This document shows, one piece after another, positions 18,925-26,720 of a stretch of DNA of 64,000 bases. This DNA comes from Chryseobacterium sp. MYb7. Its GTDB lineage: Bacteria > Bacteroidota > Bacteroidia > Flavobacteriales > Weeksellaceae. Both the position numbers and the translations under genes were made by a program. The stretch covers positions 50,766-114,765 of the forward strand of contig NZ_PCOU01000017.1 in the NCBI RefSeq assembly GCF_002979455.1. Reading direction: 5' to 3'. The notes below the pieces were generated by a model. That model had not been told where the DNA came from and ran no database searches. It was given only the letters and a program-made list of their open reading frames with translations. How positions within the stretch are numbered: the stretch's first letter is position 1; each line of letters begins with the position of its first letter.

Positions 18925-20361
18925 TTATTTTATGATGGATTGTAAAACTGAGGCGGTTCCTGAATTTTTTATATCTTCTACAAAACTGTTGTACTGTTTT
19001 ATGAACTGTTCAGAGGTTTTTAATTGAACTCCTTTAAAAGCTGATAATTCCAGAAAGTCCTGTGGATTTTCACTGGCAATAAACTTTTGATCATTCTCTG
19101 TCATCCAGGGTTCTGCTGTTTCAAATGTATTCCCCTGATCATCTGTTTTATATTTTAAATAATGTCTATAGGAAGCAATAAGAAAAGCCTGTCTGGCAAG
19201 GTCTTTATCCCCTTTTATCATTTTATCAAGATTAGGAATGATATATACCGGGAATTTTGAAATTCCGTCGAAGCACAAACGGCTTACCTGATCGCTTACA
19301 CTGTGATTGGCAAATCTTTCAATCAATGTTTGTTTATATTTTTCCAGATCTGTATTTTCAGGCGCGGGAACGAAAGGCGTAATATCTGTATCCATAAAAT
19401 CCCTGATAAATTTTACCAGATTTTTGTCTTTCATCGCCTGATCTACTTTGCGGTAGCCCATTAAGAAAGCCGGATAAGATAAAAGGGTGTGGGAAGCATT
19501 CAGCAGGCTTAATTTCATATTTTCAAATGCAGTTACGTCATTCGTAAATTCTACTCCTACTCTTTCCCAGGCTGGTCTTCCTGCAATAAAATCATCTTCT
19601 ATCACCCATTGTGTAAAGTCTTCACAGTATACGGGAGCACTGTCATCCGTTCCGTTTCGTTTGTTTAATCTTTCCACATCTTCCGGAGTTGTGGCCGGAG
19701 TAATACGGTCTACCATACTGTTGGGGAAGGTTACATTTTCCTTTACCCATGCTGCCAATTCTGCATCCTGTGCTTCTATGAATGACATAAAAGCTCTTTT
19801 TGCTGTATTTCCGTTGTGTTGAAGGTTATCGCATGAAAGTATCGTGATTGCTCCTGCACTATGCATTTTTCTCTGGCGTAATCCTTCTGCTACAAATCCA
19901 AAAACAGTAGTAAGACTGGTAGAATTCTTCAGATCATGTTGTATTTTTTCATCCTCCAATATAAATTCTCCGGTTTCTTTATTAAGATTGTAGCCTCCTT
20001 CCGTGATGGTCAACGTGATGATCTTAACAGAACTGTCTGCAATTTTTTTTACTACAGACTCCGGATCTTCTACTCCCCAGATCAACTCTTTTAAAGAACC
20101 TATTTTATACACCTCATCATTTCCGTTTCTTCCACAAACAGTAAGAGAGTATTGAAGATTCTGAGCTCTTAAATTCTTTACGATTTTCTCATCTGACGGC
20201 AGCAGACAGACTCCACAAATTCCCCAATCTTTCTGATCTTCGTCATTAAGCAGTAGATTAGTATAAAATTGCTGGTGAGCCCTGTGAAAGTTTCCTACTC
20301 CGATATGTAAAATTCCTGTATGGATTTCCGATGCATCATAATTGTAATAAATCATACTCAT
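18925..20361 (-). CDS. Mannitol dehydrogenase-family oxidoreductase
   Basis: 478 residues of the long-chain polyol dehydrogenase family. The N-terminal nucleotide-binding start is HIGVGNFHRAHQQFY. The catalytic segment MKLSLLNASHTLL supplies the conserved Lys, Asn and His. Family members oxidise D-mannitol to D-fructose or reduce fructuronate. The adjacent fructokinase-like kinase favours mannitol-type chemistry. It is the first gene of the operon, 160 bp from the divergent LacI gene and its operators. Confidence 0.9.
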   Translation of the reverse strand: MSMIYYNYDASEIHTGILHIGVGNFHRAHQQFYTNLLLNDEDQKDWGICGVCLLPSDEKIVKNLRAQNLQYSLTVCGRNGNDEVYKIGSLKELIWGVEDPESVVKKIADSSVKIITLTITEGGYNLNKETGEFILEDEKIQHDLKNSTSLTTVFGFVAEGLRQRKMHSAGAITILSCDNLQHNGNTAKRAFMSFIEAQDAELAAWVKENVTFPNSMVDRITPATTPEDVERLNKRNGTDDSAPVYCEDFTQWVIEDDFIAGRPAWERVGVEFTNDVTAFENMKLSLLNASHTLLSYPAFLMGYRKVDQAMKDKNLVKFIRDFMDTDITPFVPAPENTDLEKYKQTLIERFANHSVSDQVSRLCFDGISKFPVYIIPNLDKMIKGDKDLARQAFLIASYRHYLKYKTDDQGNTFETAEPWMTENDQKFIASENPQDFLELSAFKGVQLKTSEQFIKQYNSFVEDIKNSGTASVLQSIIK

Positions 20362-20447
20362 AAGCGTAAAATTGTTATCATATTAACCAATTCGTTAAAA
20401 CTATATTAACAAATGATTAACCTGATATTTTTTTTACAAAATTCAAA

Positions 20448-20463
20448 TTGGGAACGTTCCCAA
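20448..20463. promoter_or_regulatory. LacI-type operator 1
   Basis: Perfect 16-bp palindrome TTGGGAACGTTCCCAA with a central CG, the usual form of LacI/GalR-family operators, in the divergent region between the dehydrogenase and lacI-type genes. Confidence 0.8.
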
Positions 20464-20469
20464 AAATCA

Positions 20470-20481
20470 GGGAACGTTCCC
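20470..20481. promoter_or_regulatory. LacI-type operator 2
   Basis: Second copy of the palindrome core GGGAACGTTCCC. Its centre is 20 bp from operator 1, about two helical turns, so two repressor dimers could bind on the same face of the DNA. It lies about 44 bp before the regulator start. Confidence 0.78.
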
Positions 20482-20524
20482 AATTGGCTATTTTTTTATT
20501 ATTTTTAGGCAAAAAACAAGGCTG

Positions 20525-21529
20525 ATGAGACGTATTACGATTAAAGATCTGTCCAAATTTTTGTCATTATCTACCTCTACCATCTCAAGAGCGCTGCTTC
20601 ATGATAAAAATGTGAATGAAGAAACAAGAAAAAGAGTGCTGGATGCGGCAGAGAAATTGGGTTATAAGCCGAACCTTACCGCTTTGAATTTAAAGTCCGG
20701 ACAATCGCGGACAATAGGGTTTGTAGTACCGGAAATGATTACGCCTTTTTCCTCCACTGTTTTGAAGGGAATTCAGAATATTTTATATCCTCTGGGATAC
20801 CGTATCATCATCACTCAGTCTGATGAAGATCCTCTTATTGAAAGACAAAATCTTCAGCTTCTGGAAGAATTTAATGTAGACGCCATTATTATTAATCTCT
20901 GCCATGAAACCCACAATAATGACATCTACCAGAGTATTATGGATAAGGGAATTCCTTTGATATTTTTCGACAGAATTCCTCATAAATCTCTGGATGTCTC
21001 GAAGGTGATTATTGATGATGCTATTAAAGCTTCATTGATGGTGGAATATTTAATTAAGACAGGAAGGAAAAGAATTGTCCATATCATGGGGCCTTCTACG
21101 ATCCGAAATGCTGTAGAAAGGGTGAATGGTTATAAACGTATTCTCATGAAATACAATATTTTTGACGAAAATCTGATTATTCAGACAGATGGAATGACTT
21201 TCGAGCATGGGAAAAAAGCGGTCAAACAGCTATTGAATAAGGATATAGAGTTTGACAGTATTTTTGCTTTTAGTGATACCTTAGCCATGGGAGCAATGAA
21301 TTTTCTTCTTGAACAAAAAGTAAGAATTCCTGATGAAGTAGCTATCGCCAGCTTTTCCGGAACAGAATTGTCTACGATGGTATATCCTCAGCTCACCAGC
21401 GTACAGCAGCCATTGGAAAAAATGGGAGAAGAAGCTGCAAAACTGGCGTTGGAAAAAATCAAAAATAGTATAGCTCCAAGCCAATCTATTCTTATGGATG
21501 CAGAATTGGTTTACCGGGCTTCTACTTAA
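20525..21529 (+). CDS. LacI-family transcriptional regulator
   Basis: 334 residues. The N-terminal helix-turn-helix reads ITIKDLSKFLSLSTSTISRA with the hinge LGYKPNLTALNLKSG, followed by a periplasmic-binding-protein-like sensor domain (TIGFVVPEMITPFSS, FDRIPHKS, ASFSGTELS). It faces the polyol operon across two operators and probably represses both it and itself until the sugar signal binds. Confidence 0.92.
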   Translation: MRRITIKDLSKFLSLSTSTISRALLHDKNVNEETRKRVLDAAEKLGYKPNLTALNLKSGQSRTIGFVVPEMITPFSSTVLKGIQNILYPLGYRIIITQSDEDPLIERQNLQLLEEFNVDAIIINLCHETHNNDIYQSIMDKGIPLIFFDRIPHKSLDVSKVIIDDAIKASLMVEYLIKTGRKRIVHIMGPSTIRNAVERVNGYKRILMKYNIFDENLIIQTDGMTFEHGKKAVKQLLNKDIEFDSIFAFSDTLAMGAMNFLLEQKVRIPDEVAIASFSGTELSTMVYPQLTSVQQPLEKMGEEAAKLALEKIKNSIAPSQSILMDAELVYRAST

Positions 21530-21544
21530 TGAATAGATTTTGAA

Positions 21545-21862
21545 TTATTTATATCGATAGTAGGTAATCTCTCTTTCCGGAGTTTCATTATTTTGATCTG
21601 TATTTTTTTCCCGCTGGATTTCTACATTTTTATAAAAATTTTGAAGCTGCTTCAGTTCATCGTCTGTTAATTTCTGAAACCGAGGATCTATTGAGCTTTT
21701 ATTTGTTGCAATCAATTCATCAAGTTTAACCTGAAGTTCTTTGAGATCTCTGTTTTGTGCATTCTTTACGAATACTACGGCAAGTCCTGCAATTCCCAAT
21801 AAAGTACTGCCCATAAAATAACCGGGCCAGGCTGTCAGTTTGCCAAAAATATCTTTTATCAT
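21545..21862 (-). CDS. Small membrane-anchored coiled-coil protein
   Basis: 105 residues with one hydrophobic segment (about 14-32) followed by a charged helical region (NAQNRDLKELQVKLDELI). No family recognised. It converges on the regulator gene. Confidence 0.65.
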   Translation of the reverse strand: MIKDIFGKLTAWPGYFMGSTLLGIAGLAVVFVKNAQNRDLKELQVKLDELIATNKSSIDPRFQKLTDDELKQLQNFYKNVEIQREKNTDQNNETPEREITYYRYK

Positions 21863-22076
21863 AATGTTATATTTTAAGTGATTGGATTAAAAAAAGCCAT
21901 ACAAATCTTTTGTTACGCTCATTTTTTTAAGCTTAACCTAAGTAAACGGAAAAAATTCAGATTTTTATTTTTACAATGGCGTACTATCAAATATAAGCAA
22001 TCATACGCTAACACTTTATGATTCAAGTCATAGAATCCAGAAAAAGGCCTTTCCCATTCAGAATTTTATGTTTTCT

Positions 22077-22084
22077 TATCTTTG
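22077..22084 (+). promoter_or_regulatory. -7 element of lgt
   Basis: TATCTTTG matches TAnnTTTG and lies 27 bp before the lgt ATG. A clear -33 TTTG is not visible. Confidence 0.5.
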
Positions 22085-22110
22085 CATTCTGAAATTCGAT
22101 AACAATATCA

Positions 22111-22947
22111 ATGAGTTTATTATATATCAACTGGGATGTAAACCCCGAAATCGTCAATATCTTAGGACTTCCCATAAAATATTACGGCTTGCTTTTTCTT
22201 GCAGGACTAGTTTTATCACTTAACATTTTAAAAAGAATTTATAAAAAAGAAGGACTTAGTTCTCAAGCTCACGAAGCTTTATTTTCCTATGCTTTAATAG
22301 GAATTTTAGTGGGAGCCAGATTGGGGCACTGTCTCTTTTATGATTTTGATTATTATTCCCAGCATCCGATTGAGGTATTTTTACCTATTCAGAAAGATGT
22401 GGATGGAGCTTACCATTTCACAGGATTTGCTGGTCTTGCCAGTCATGGTGGTGGTATAGGATTGGTGATTATGCTTCTTATTTATGCCAGAAAGTATTCG
22501 ATTCCGTTTATGACCGTTTTGGATGCGATAGCAATTGTGCTTCCGTTGGGAGGTACTTTTATCAGGCTTGCCAATCTTATGAATTCTGAAATCATAGGAA
22601 CTCCCACCAATGTTCCGTGGGCTTTTATTTTCCGTCAGGTAGATGATCTTCCAAGGCATCCTGCACAGCTTTATGAAGCCATTTCTTATTTTATTATTTT
22701 CCTTCTGGTGTATTTTATTTACAGAAAAAATATATTTAAGATCGGAAAAGGATTTTATTTAGGTGCCAGTATTCTGTTGATCTTCATTATGAGAATTCTG
22801 ATTGAGTTTATCAAGGTAGACCAGGTAGAATTTGAACATGGGATGAGCCTGAATATGGGACAGCTACTGAGTATTCCGTTTGTTCTTCTCGGGTTATTCT
22901 TTATTATCAAAAGTATATTGGAAAAAGGAAAGGCCAAAACAGCTTAA
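22111..22947 (+). CDS. lgt: Prolipoprotein diacylglyceryl transferase
   Basis: 278 residues, polytopic inner-membrane enzyme that moves diacylglycerol from phosphatidylglycerol to the lipobox cysteine. Family motifs are present: YALIGILVGARLGHCLFYD, GLASHGGGIG, LANLMNSEIIG and RHPAQLYEAISY. It serves all the lipoproteins of this window, including the immunity-like ones. Followed by a strong terminator. Confidence 0.96.
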   Translation: MSLLYINWDVNPEIVNILGLPIKYYGLLFLAGLVLSLNILKRIYKKEGLSSQAHEALFSYALIGILVGARLGHCLFYDFDYYSQHPIEVFLPIQKDVDGAYHFTGFAGLASHGGGIGLVIMLLIYARKYSIPFMTVLDAIAIVLPLGGTFIRLANLMNSEIIGTPTNVPWAFIFRQVDDLPRHPAQLYEAISYFIIFLLVYFIYRKNIFKIGKGFYLGASILLIFIMRILIEFIKVDQVEFEHGMSLNMGQLLSIPFVLLGLFFIIKSILEKGKAKTA

Positions 22948-22970
22948 CTCCTTGATTTCTTTTTAAATAA

Positions 22971-23008
22971 AAACTCACTGAAAGTAACTTTCAGTGAGTT
23001 TGTTTTTT
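22971..23008. terminator. Bidirectional terminator after lgt
   Basis: A 14-bp perfect stem AAACTCACTGAAAG/CTTTCAGTGAGTTT with a 3-base loop, flanked by T-rich tracts on both strands. It serves lgt and the converging SDR gene. Confidence 0.9.
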
Positions 23009-23025
23009 AATGGATCTGTTATAGA

Positions 23026-23781
23026 TTATCTTGTTGTATAACCTCCATTGGCAAAAATGGTCTGCCCGGTAATCCACCAGCCTTCTGTTACCAGAAACTC
23101 TACCAGTGGAGCGATATCTTTAATATCTGTAAGTCCTCCCAATGCAGATGCAGATTTATGATAAGCGACTGCATCATCCGTTTCCTGTCCGTAAAAGAAA
23201 GGTGTATCCATTGGGCCAGGTGCTACAGCAGTTACGGAAATTCCTCTTGCTCCGAATTCTTTGGAAGCTGCTCTTGTAAAATGTTCTACAGGTGCTTTTG
23301 CTCCTGCATAAGTAGAATACAAACCTGTATAAGCTGCCAGCAATGAAGTAACAATCGTACAAATTTTTCCCTGATCGTTCAGTTTTTTACCTGCTTCCTG
23401 CAAAAAGAAGTAAGCCGACTTGGAATTGACATTGAACATGGTATCGTATTCTTCTTCTGTAGTCTCAGCAAATGGTTTTTTCAAGACCATTCCTACGGTA
23501 TTGATTGCAATATCCACTCCTCCGAAGCGGGAAATGGTTTCATCAAAAAACTTAGTGATATTGTCTACTTTGGTAAGATCTCCCTGGAATAAGAATGCTT
23601 CTGCTCCTAAAGCCTGTACCTCAGCCAGTGTTTTTTCACTGTCTGCTTTTGAGCTTTCACTGTTATAGTGTATGGCCAGTTTTGCTCCTTTTGCGGCAAA
23701 ATCTCTGCTTAATAGTCCTCCCAGGTTTTTACCTCCTCCTGCAATTAAAACAACTTTTCCTTTTACATTTTGTGTTGACAT
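23026..23781 (-). CDS. Short-chain dehydrogenase/reductase
   Basis: 251 residues with the SDR cofactor motif (LIAGGGKNLGGLLSRDFAAK, a TGxxxGxG variant), the NTVG strand, the catalytic serine in TIVTSLLAAY and the catalytic YAGAK. The NxxT/SGxP-like VAPGPMDTPFF follows. A short second residue set (HYNSES) suggests NADP(H) preference. Stand-alone gene; substrate unknown. Confidence 0.9.
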   Translation of the reverse strand: MSTQNVKGKVVLIAGGGKNLGGLLSRDFAAKGAKLAIHYNSESSKADSEKTLAEVQALGAEAFLFQGDLTKVDNITKFFDETISRFGGVDIAINTVGMVLKKPFAETTEEEYDTMFNVNSKSAYFFLQEAGKKLNDQGKICTIVTSLLAAYTGLYSTYAGAKAPVEHFTRAASKEFGARGISVTAVAPGPMDTPFFYGQETDDAVAYHKSASALGGLTDIKDIAPLVEFLVTEGWWITGQTIFANGGYTTR

Positions 23782-24220
23782 GTTTTTATATTTAAATGTT
23801 AATGAAGCAAAGATGGCTCATAAAAATCGTCTAAGCATGGTGAAATTTTCGGGAATTGTATAAAAATTCAACAAAATTTTCAATTTCCTCTTTAAATCAA
23901 AACAGAAATATTTATTTTTTTATACAAACAGTACATTTCAATAGAATACTATTTACCAACCAGATACGGGTTGAAATACTGCTTTTTGATTAAACATGTC
24001 CATATAATTCACTAATGGCCATCTATTTTAGGCATAACATTTGATACTCTCCCACCCGTATTATACACCACTTCATTTTATAATATATTTTTTTACAATC
24101 CTCAGCATTCTGAGGATTTTTTTATTCCCCTTTAAAGCTTTCTAGTACATCTTACATTTAGACTGTAAAACCATTTCTGATAATCAATCATTTAAAACAG
24201 GATTATTCATTTTATTGTTG
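23782..24220. other. Intergenic region with an orphan terminator
   Basis: No convincing coding sequence on either strand. The left part holds the SDR upstream region. A perfect intrinsic terminator for the plus strand lies at 24097-24123 although no plus-strand gene precedes it after lgt, so a small transcript or a lost gene is possible. Confidence 0.5.
24097..24123 (+). terminator. Orphan intrinsic terminator
   Basis: AATCCTCAG (24097-24105), loop CATT, CTGAGGATT (24110-24118), then T residues to 24123. A textbook plus-strand terminator with no annotated gene upstream. Confidence 0.75.
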
Positions 24221-24475
24221 TATATTTGTGCATTATTAATCAGGCCACCACTTTGTTTTCTGTAACGACCCGAATATTTTTATTCAGTCTTTGCTTTTTG
24301 AGCAGTCATCTTTTTAACTTTTATTCTTCTATTAAGAACAATACTTGTCGGAATTTTAAAGCTCTGTATGATTGGAGAAACTCCAAAACAGAAAACATTA
24401 TCAGGCTTTATAGGGGTCTAAAAAAGACCAGATTGAACCAATTAATTTATAGAAACTAAATACTAAAAATAATTT
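24221..24475 (+). promoter_or_regulatory. Promoter and long leader of the cold-shock-domain gene
   Basis: TATATTTG at 24221-24228 fits the Bacteroidota -7 element. It implies a leader of about 240 bases before the ATG at 24476. Long structured leaders are common on cold-shock mRNAs, where folding controls translation at low temperature; that function here is inferred. The reading frame inside the leader begins at or before the transcription start and is not credited. Confidence 0.5.
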
Positions 24476-24898
24476 ATGGCAGATTCTTTTTCTAAAAAGG
24501 AAAATTTCAAGAAAAAAATTCAAAAGCAAAAAGAAAAGGCGCTAAGACGCGAAGAACGTAAAACGAACAACAACAAAGGAGCGGAGGATGTCTTCATGTA
24601 TGTAGACGAATTCGGAAGATTAACTTCTACTCCACCTGAACAAAGACAGGAAGTAAACCTTGATGATATTCAGCTGGGTGCTGCTCCTATTATTGAGGAA
24701 GATCCAAGAAAAACAGGAATTGTTACTTTCCTGAGTGAAAAAGGATATGGCTTCATTACTGAAGACAATAACAAAGAAAATATCTTCTTCCATAACAACA
24801 ACTGTGCGGAGCCTGTGAAAAAAGGAAACAAAGTATCTTTCGAAAAAGAGAAGTCTCCTAAAGGATTTTCTGCGGTTGAAATTCAGATTGTTAAATAA
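24476..24898 (+). CDS. Cold-shock-domain RNA-binding protein with basic N-terminal extension
   Basis: 140 residues. The C-terminal half (about 78-140) is a cold-shock domain with RNP1 KGYGFI and RNP2 NIFFHN. The first 40 residues are a lysine/arginine-rich helix (KKKIQKQKEKALRREERK), followed by a linker. The domain binds single-stranded RNA and acts as a chaperone; the extension likely adds non-specific RNA affinity. Followed by its own terminator. Confidence 0.9.
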   Translation: MADSFSKKENFKKKIQKQKEKALRREERKTNNNKGAEDVFMYVDEFGRLTSTPPEQRQEVNLDDIQLGAAPIIEEDPRKTGIVTFLSEKGYGFITEDNNKENIFFHNNNCAEPVKKGNKVSFEKEKSPKGFSAVEIQIVK

Positions 24899-24947
24899 TA
24901 CGCATAAGATATACTGCCACACGGCGGGTATATTGTAAATAATACAG

Positions 24948-24982
24948 AAAGAGACTGTCCTTCCGGGCAGTCTCTTTTTTAA
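24948..24982 (+). terminator. Terminator of the cold-shock-domain gene
   Basis: AAAGAGACTGTCC pairs with GGGCAGTCTCTTT over a TTCC loop (one T-G wobble), followed by a T run. Confidence 0.88.
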
Positions 24983-25217
24983 TCATATAAAAAAACTATC
25001 TCAACTTGTAATAAGTTAGATTTTTTGTACAAAACTCAGGAGCAATTGTACTAAAGCCCAGGATCACAATATTTCATGCTTTATTCCTGCCAGAGCTTTG
25101 TTGACATGTTCTTCTGAGTTTTCATGGTTAGCTATTTTATTTATTGTAAAGATCCTGGAATTATTTCAATTATCATTACGGAAACCCGTAACGCATACTT
25201 GAAATTTTTAACATAAA
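24983..25217. other. Intergenic region, nothing clear
   Basis: AT-rich, no credible gene. A short open stretch on the minus strand (around 25060-25170, encoding HENSEEHVNKALAGIKHEIL before TGA) lacks a start and may be a gene remnant. Confidence 0.4.
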
Positions 25218-25246
25218 AGAAGCCGTCTTAAAAAAAGACGGCTCCT
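25218..25246 (-). terminator. Terminator of the RND efflux operon
   Basis: GCCGTCTT (25222-25229) and AAGACGGC (25235-25242) form a stem just beyond the efflux operon's last stop codon, followed on the minus strand by TTCTTTT. Confidence 0.7.
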
Positions 25247-25268
25247 CTCATCGTAAAAAAAGTAAAAA

Positions 25269-26720
25269 TTAATCCAGCTTGCCTCCCAGTGCTTTAAACA
25301 GCAGGACGTTGTTTCTGGTATTCTGGTGCTGGAATTGCAATAAATCCAATTCAGCGGTTAGTTTGCTTTTCTGAGAATTGATCAGTTCAAAATAATTAGC
25401 ATATCCTGTCAGATAGAGATCATTGGAAACCTCTACACCACGGTCAAGGAAAGCTACTTCTTCTGATTTCAGCTTCAAAACACGTTCATAGATCTTGGTC
25501 TGTTTCAGAATCGACTGTAATTCATTAAAAGCAGTGGTAATACTTTTTTGATAGTTTAAAAAAGCAATTTCCTGCTCCTTACTTGCTACTTTAAACTCAT
25601 ATTTCAGCTGTCCTTTATTGAAAACAGGAACCATTAATCCACCCAACAATTGCCCGGCCAGTGAACTTGGTTTAAAGAATGTTTCAACGGAAAAAGAATT
25701 CAGCCCAAAGCCGGCCCCCAAATCAATCTTGGGATAAAAAGCAGCTCTTGCAGCCTTTGCATCAGCCTGAGAAGCTTCCAAAACATAATAATTGGCAGCA
25801 ACATCCGGTCTGGAATGAATCACATTTTCTACATTAATGGTTTTATTTAACACTTCCATATTGGTGGGCATCAGGATTCTCCCGCGTTTTACATCTCCGC
25901 CGTAGCTTCCTGTTAATGTTGTAATCGCCTGTTCTACCGTGACAATTTCCACTCTTATGTGTTCAATCTCTGCCAGCCAGTTGTTATTCTGTGCTTTGAA
26001 CTGCTGAACCGCCAATTCTGTAGCTTTTCCTACTTCACGTTGTGCCAGAACAATCTCAAAAGCTCTTTGCTGAAGCTTATAATTTTTCTGATAAATCGCA
26101 AGACGATTATCCAGGGCAACCAACTGATAATACAGATTGGCAATATCCGTAAAAAGCTCTACCTGTAATAATCTCAGTCCTTCTGCGGAAGCCAGAAATT
26201 TCTTCTGGGCAGCAATTTTCTTATTCTTCAGTTTTCCCCACGCATCAATTTCCCAGCTGCTTCTTGCTCCCACCCAGTAATTAGGCGTAAAATCTCTGTT
26301 GATTTTCTGATTTTCTGTAATATTAGGCGAAAGATTGGTATCATAGTTTCCAACGCCTTCCATCGTATATTTCCCATAACGGTTTCCTGAAGCTTCAACA
26401 CCTACCTCAAGGGAAGGCAGTAAGTCCATTTTTGATCTTTGAAGGAAACTGTTGGCAATTTCTACTCTTTGCTGGGCAATCTGGAAATCCGGATTAGCCT
26501 GAACCACTTTATCAAAAAGTTCCAGCAGGTTCGGATCTGTAAAATAGGCCTTCAGATTAATCTGTTGGAATTCATCAGTAGATTTATTTTTATCAGCTTT
26601 GATGATCTCCTCCGGTAATTCCTGAGCTTTTTTCAGCTCTGTTACTTTGGGAACAGCACACGAAACCAGGGCAAGTGAAGCTATTCCATACAATATATTT
26701 CTATGATTTAATCTTTTCAT
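25269..26720 (-). CDS. Outer-membrane efflux lipoprotein (TolC/NodT family)
   Basis: About 483 residues from MKRLNHRNILYG; the start is chosen because it gives a lipoprotein signal (lipobox LVSC) and overlaps the end of the RND pump gene by 20 bp. Two outer-membrane-factor repeats are visible, with NPDFQIAQQRVEIANSF and SRPDVAANYYVLEASQADAK as the typical helical starts. It forms the trimeric exit duct of the tripartite pump. Confidence 0.92.
   Translation of the reverse strand: MKRLNHRNILYGIASLALVSCAVPKVTELKKAQELPEEIIKADKNKSTDEFQQINLKAYFTDPNLLELFDKVVQANPDFQIAQQRVEIANSFLQRSKMDLLPSLEVGVEASGNRYGKYTMEGVGNYDTNLSPNITENQKINRDFTPNYWVGARSSWEIDAWGKLKNKKIAAQKKFLASAEGLRLLQVELFTDIANLYYQLVALDNRLAIYQKNYKLQQRAFEIVLAQREVGKATELAVQQFKAQNNNWLAEIEHIRVEIVTVEQAITTLTGSYGGDVKRGRILMPTNMEVLNKTINVENVIHSRPDVAANYYVLEASQADAKAARAAFYPKIDLGAGFGLNSFSVETFFKPSSLAGQLLGGLMVPVFNKGQLKYEFKVASKEQEIAFLNYQKSITTAFNELQSILKQTKIYERVLKLKSEEVAFLDRGVEVSNDLYLTGYANYFELINSQKSKLTAELDLLQFQHQNTRNNVLLFKALGGKLD

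Noticed and set aside
24226..24459. 77-residue open frame before the cold-shock gene
   Set aside because: Starts with TTG at or before the predicted transcription start, has no domain or signal pattern, and lies in the likely leader.
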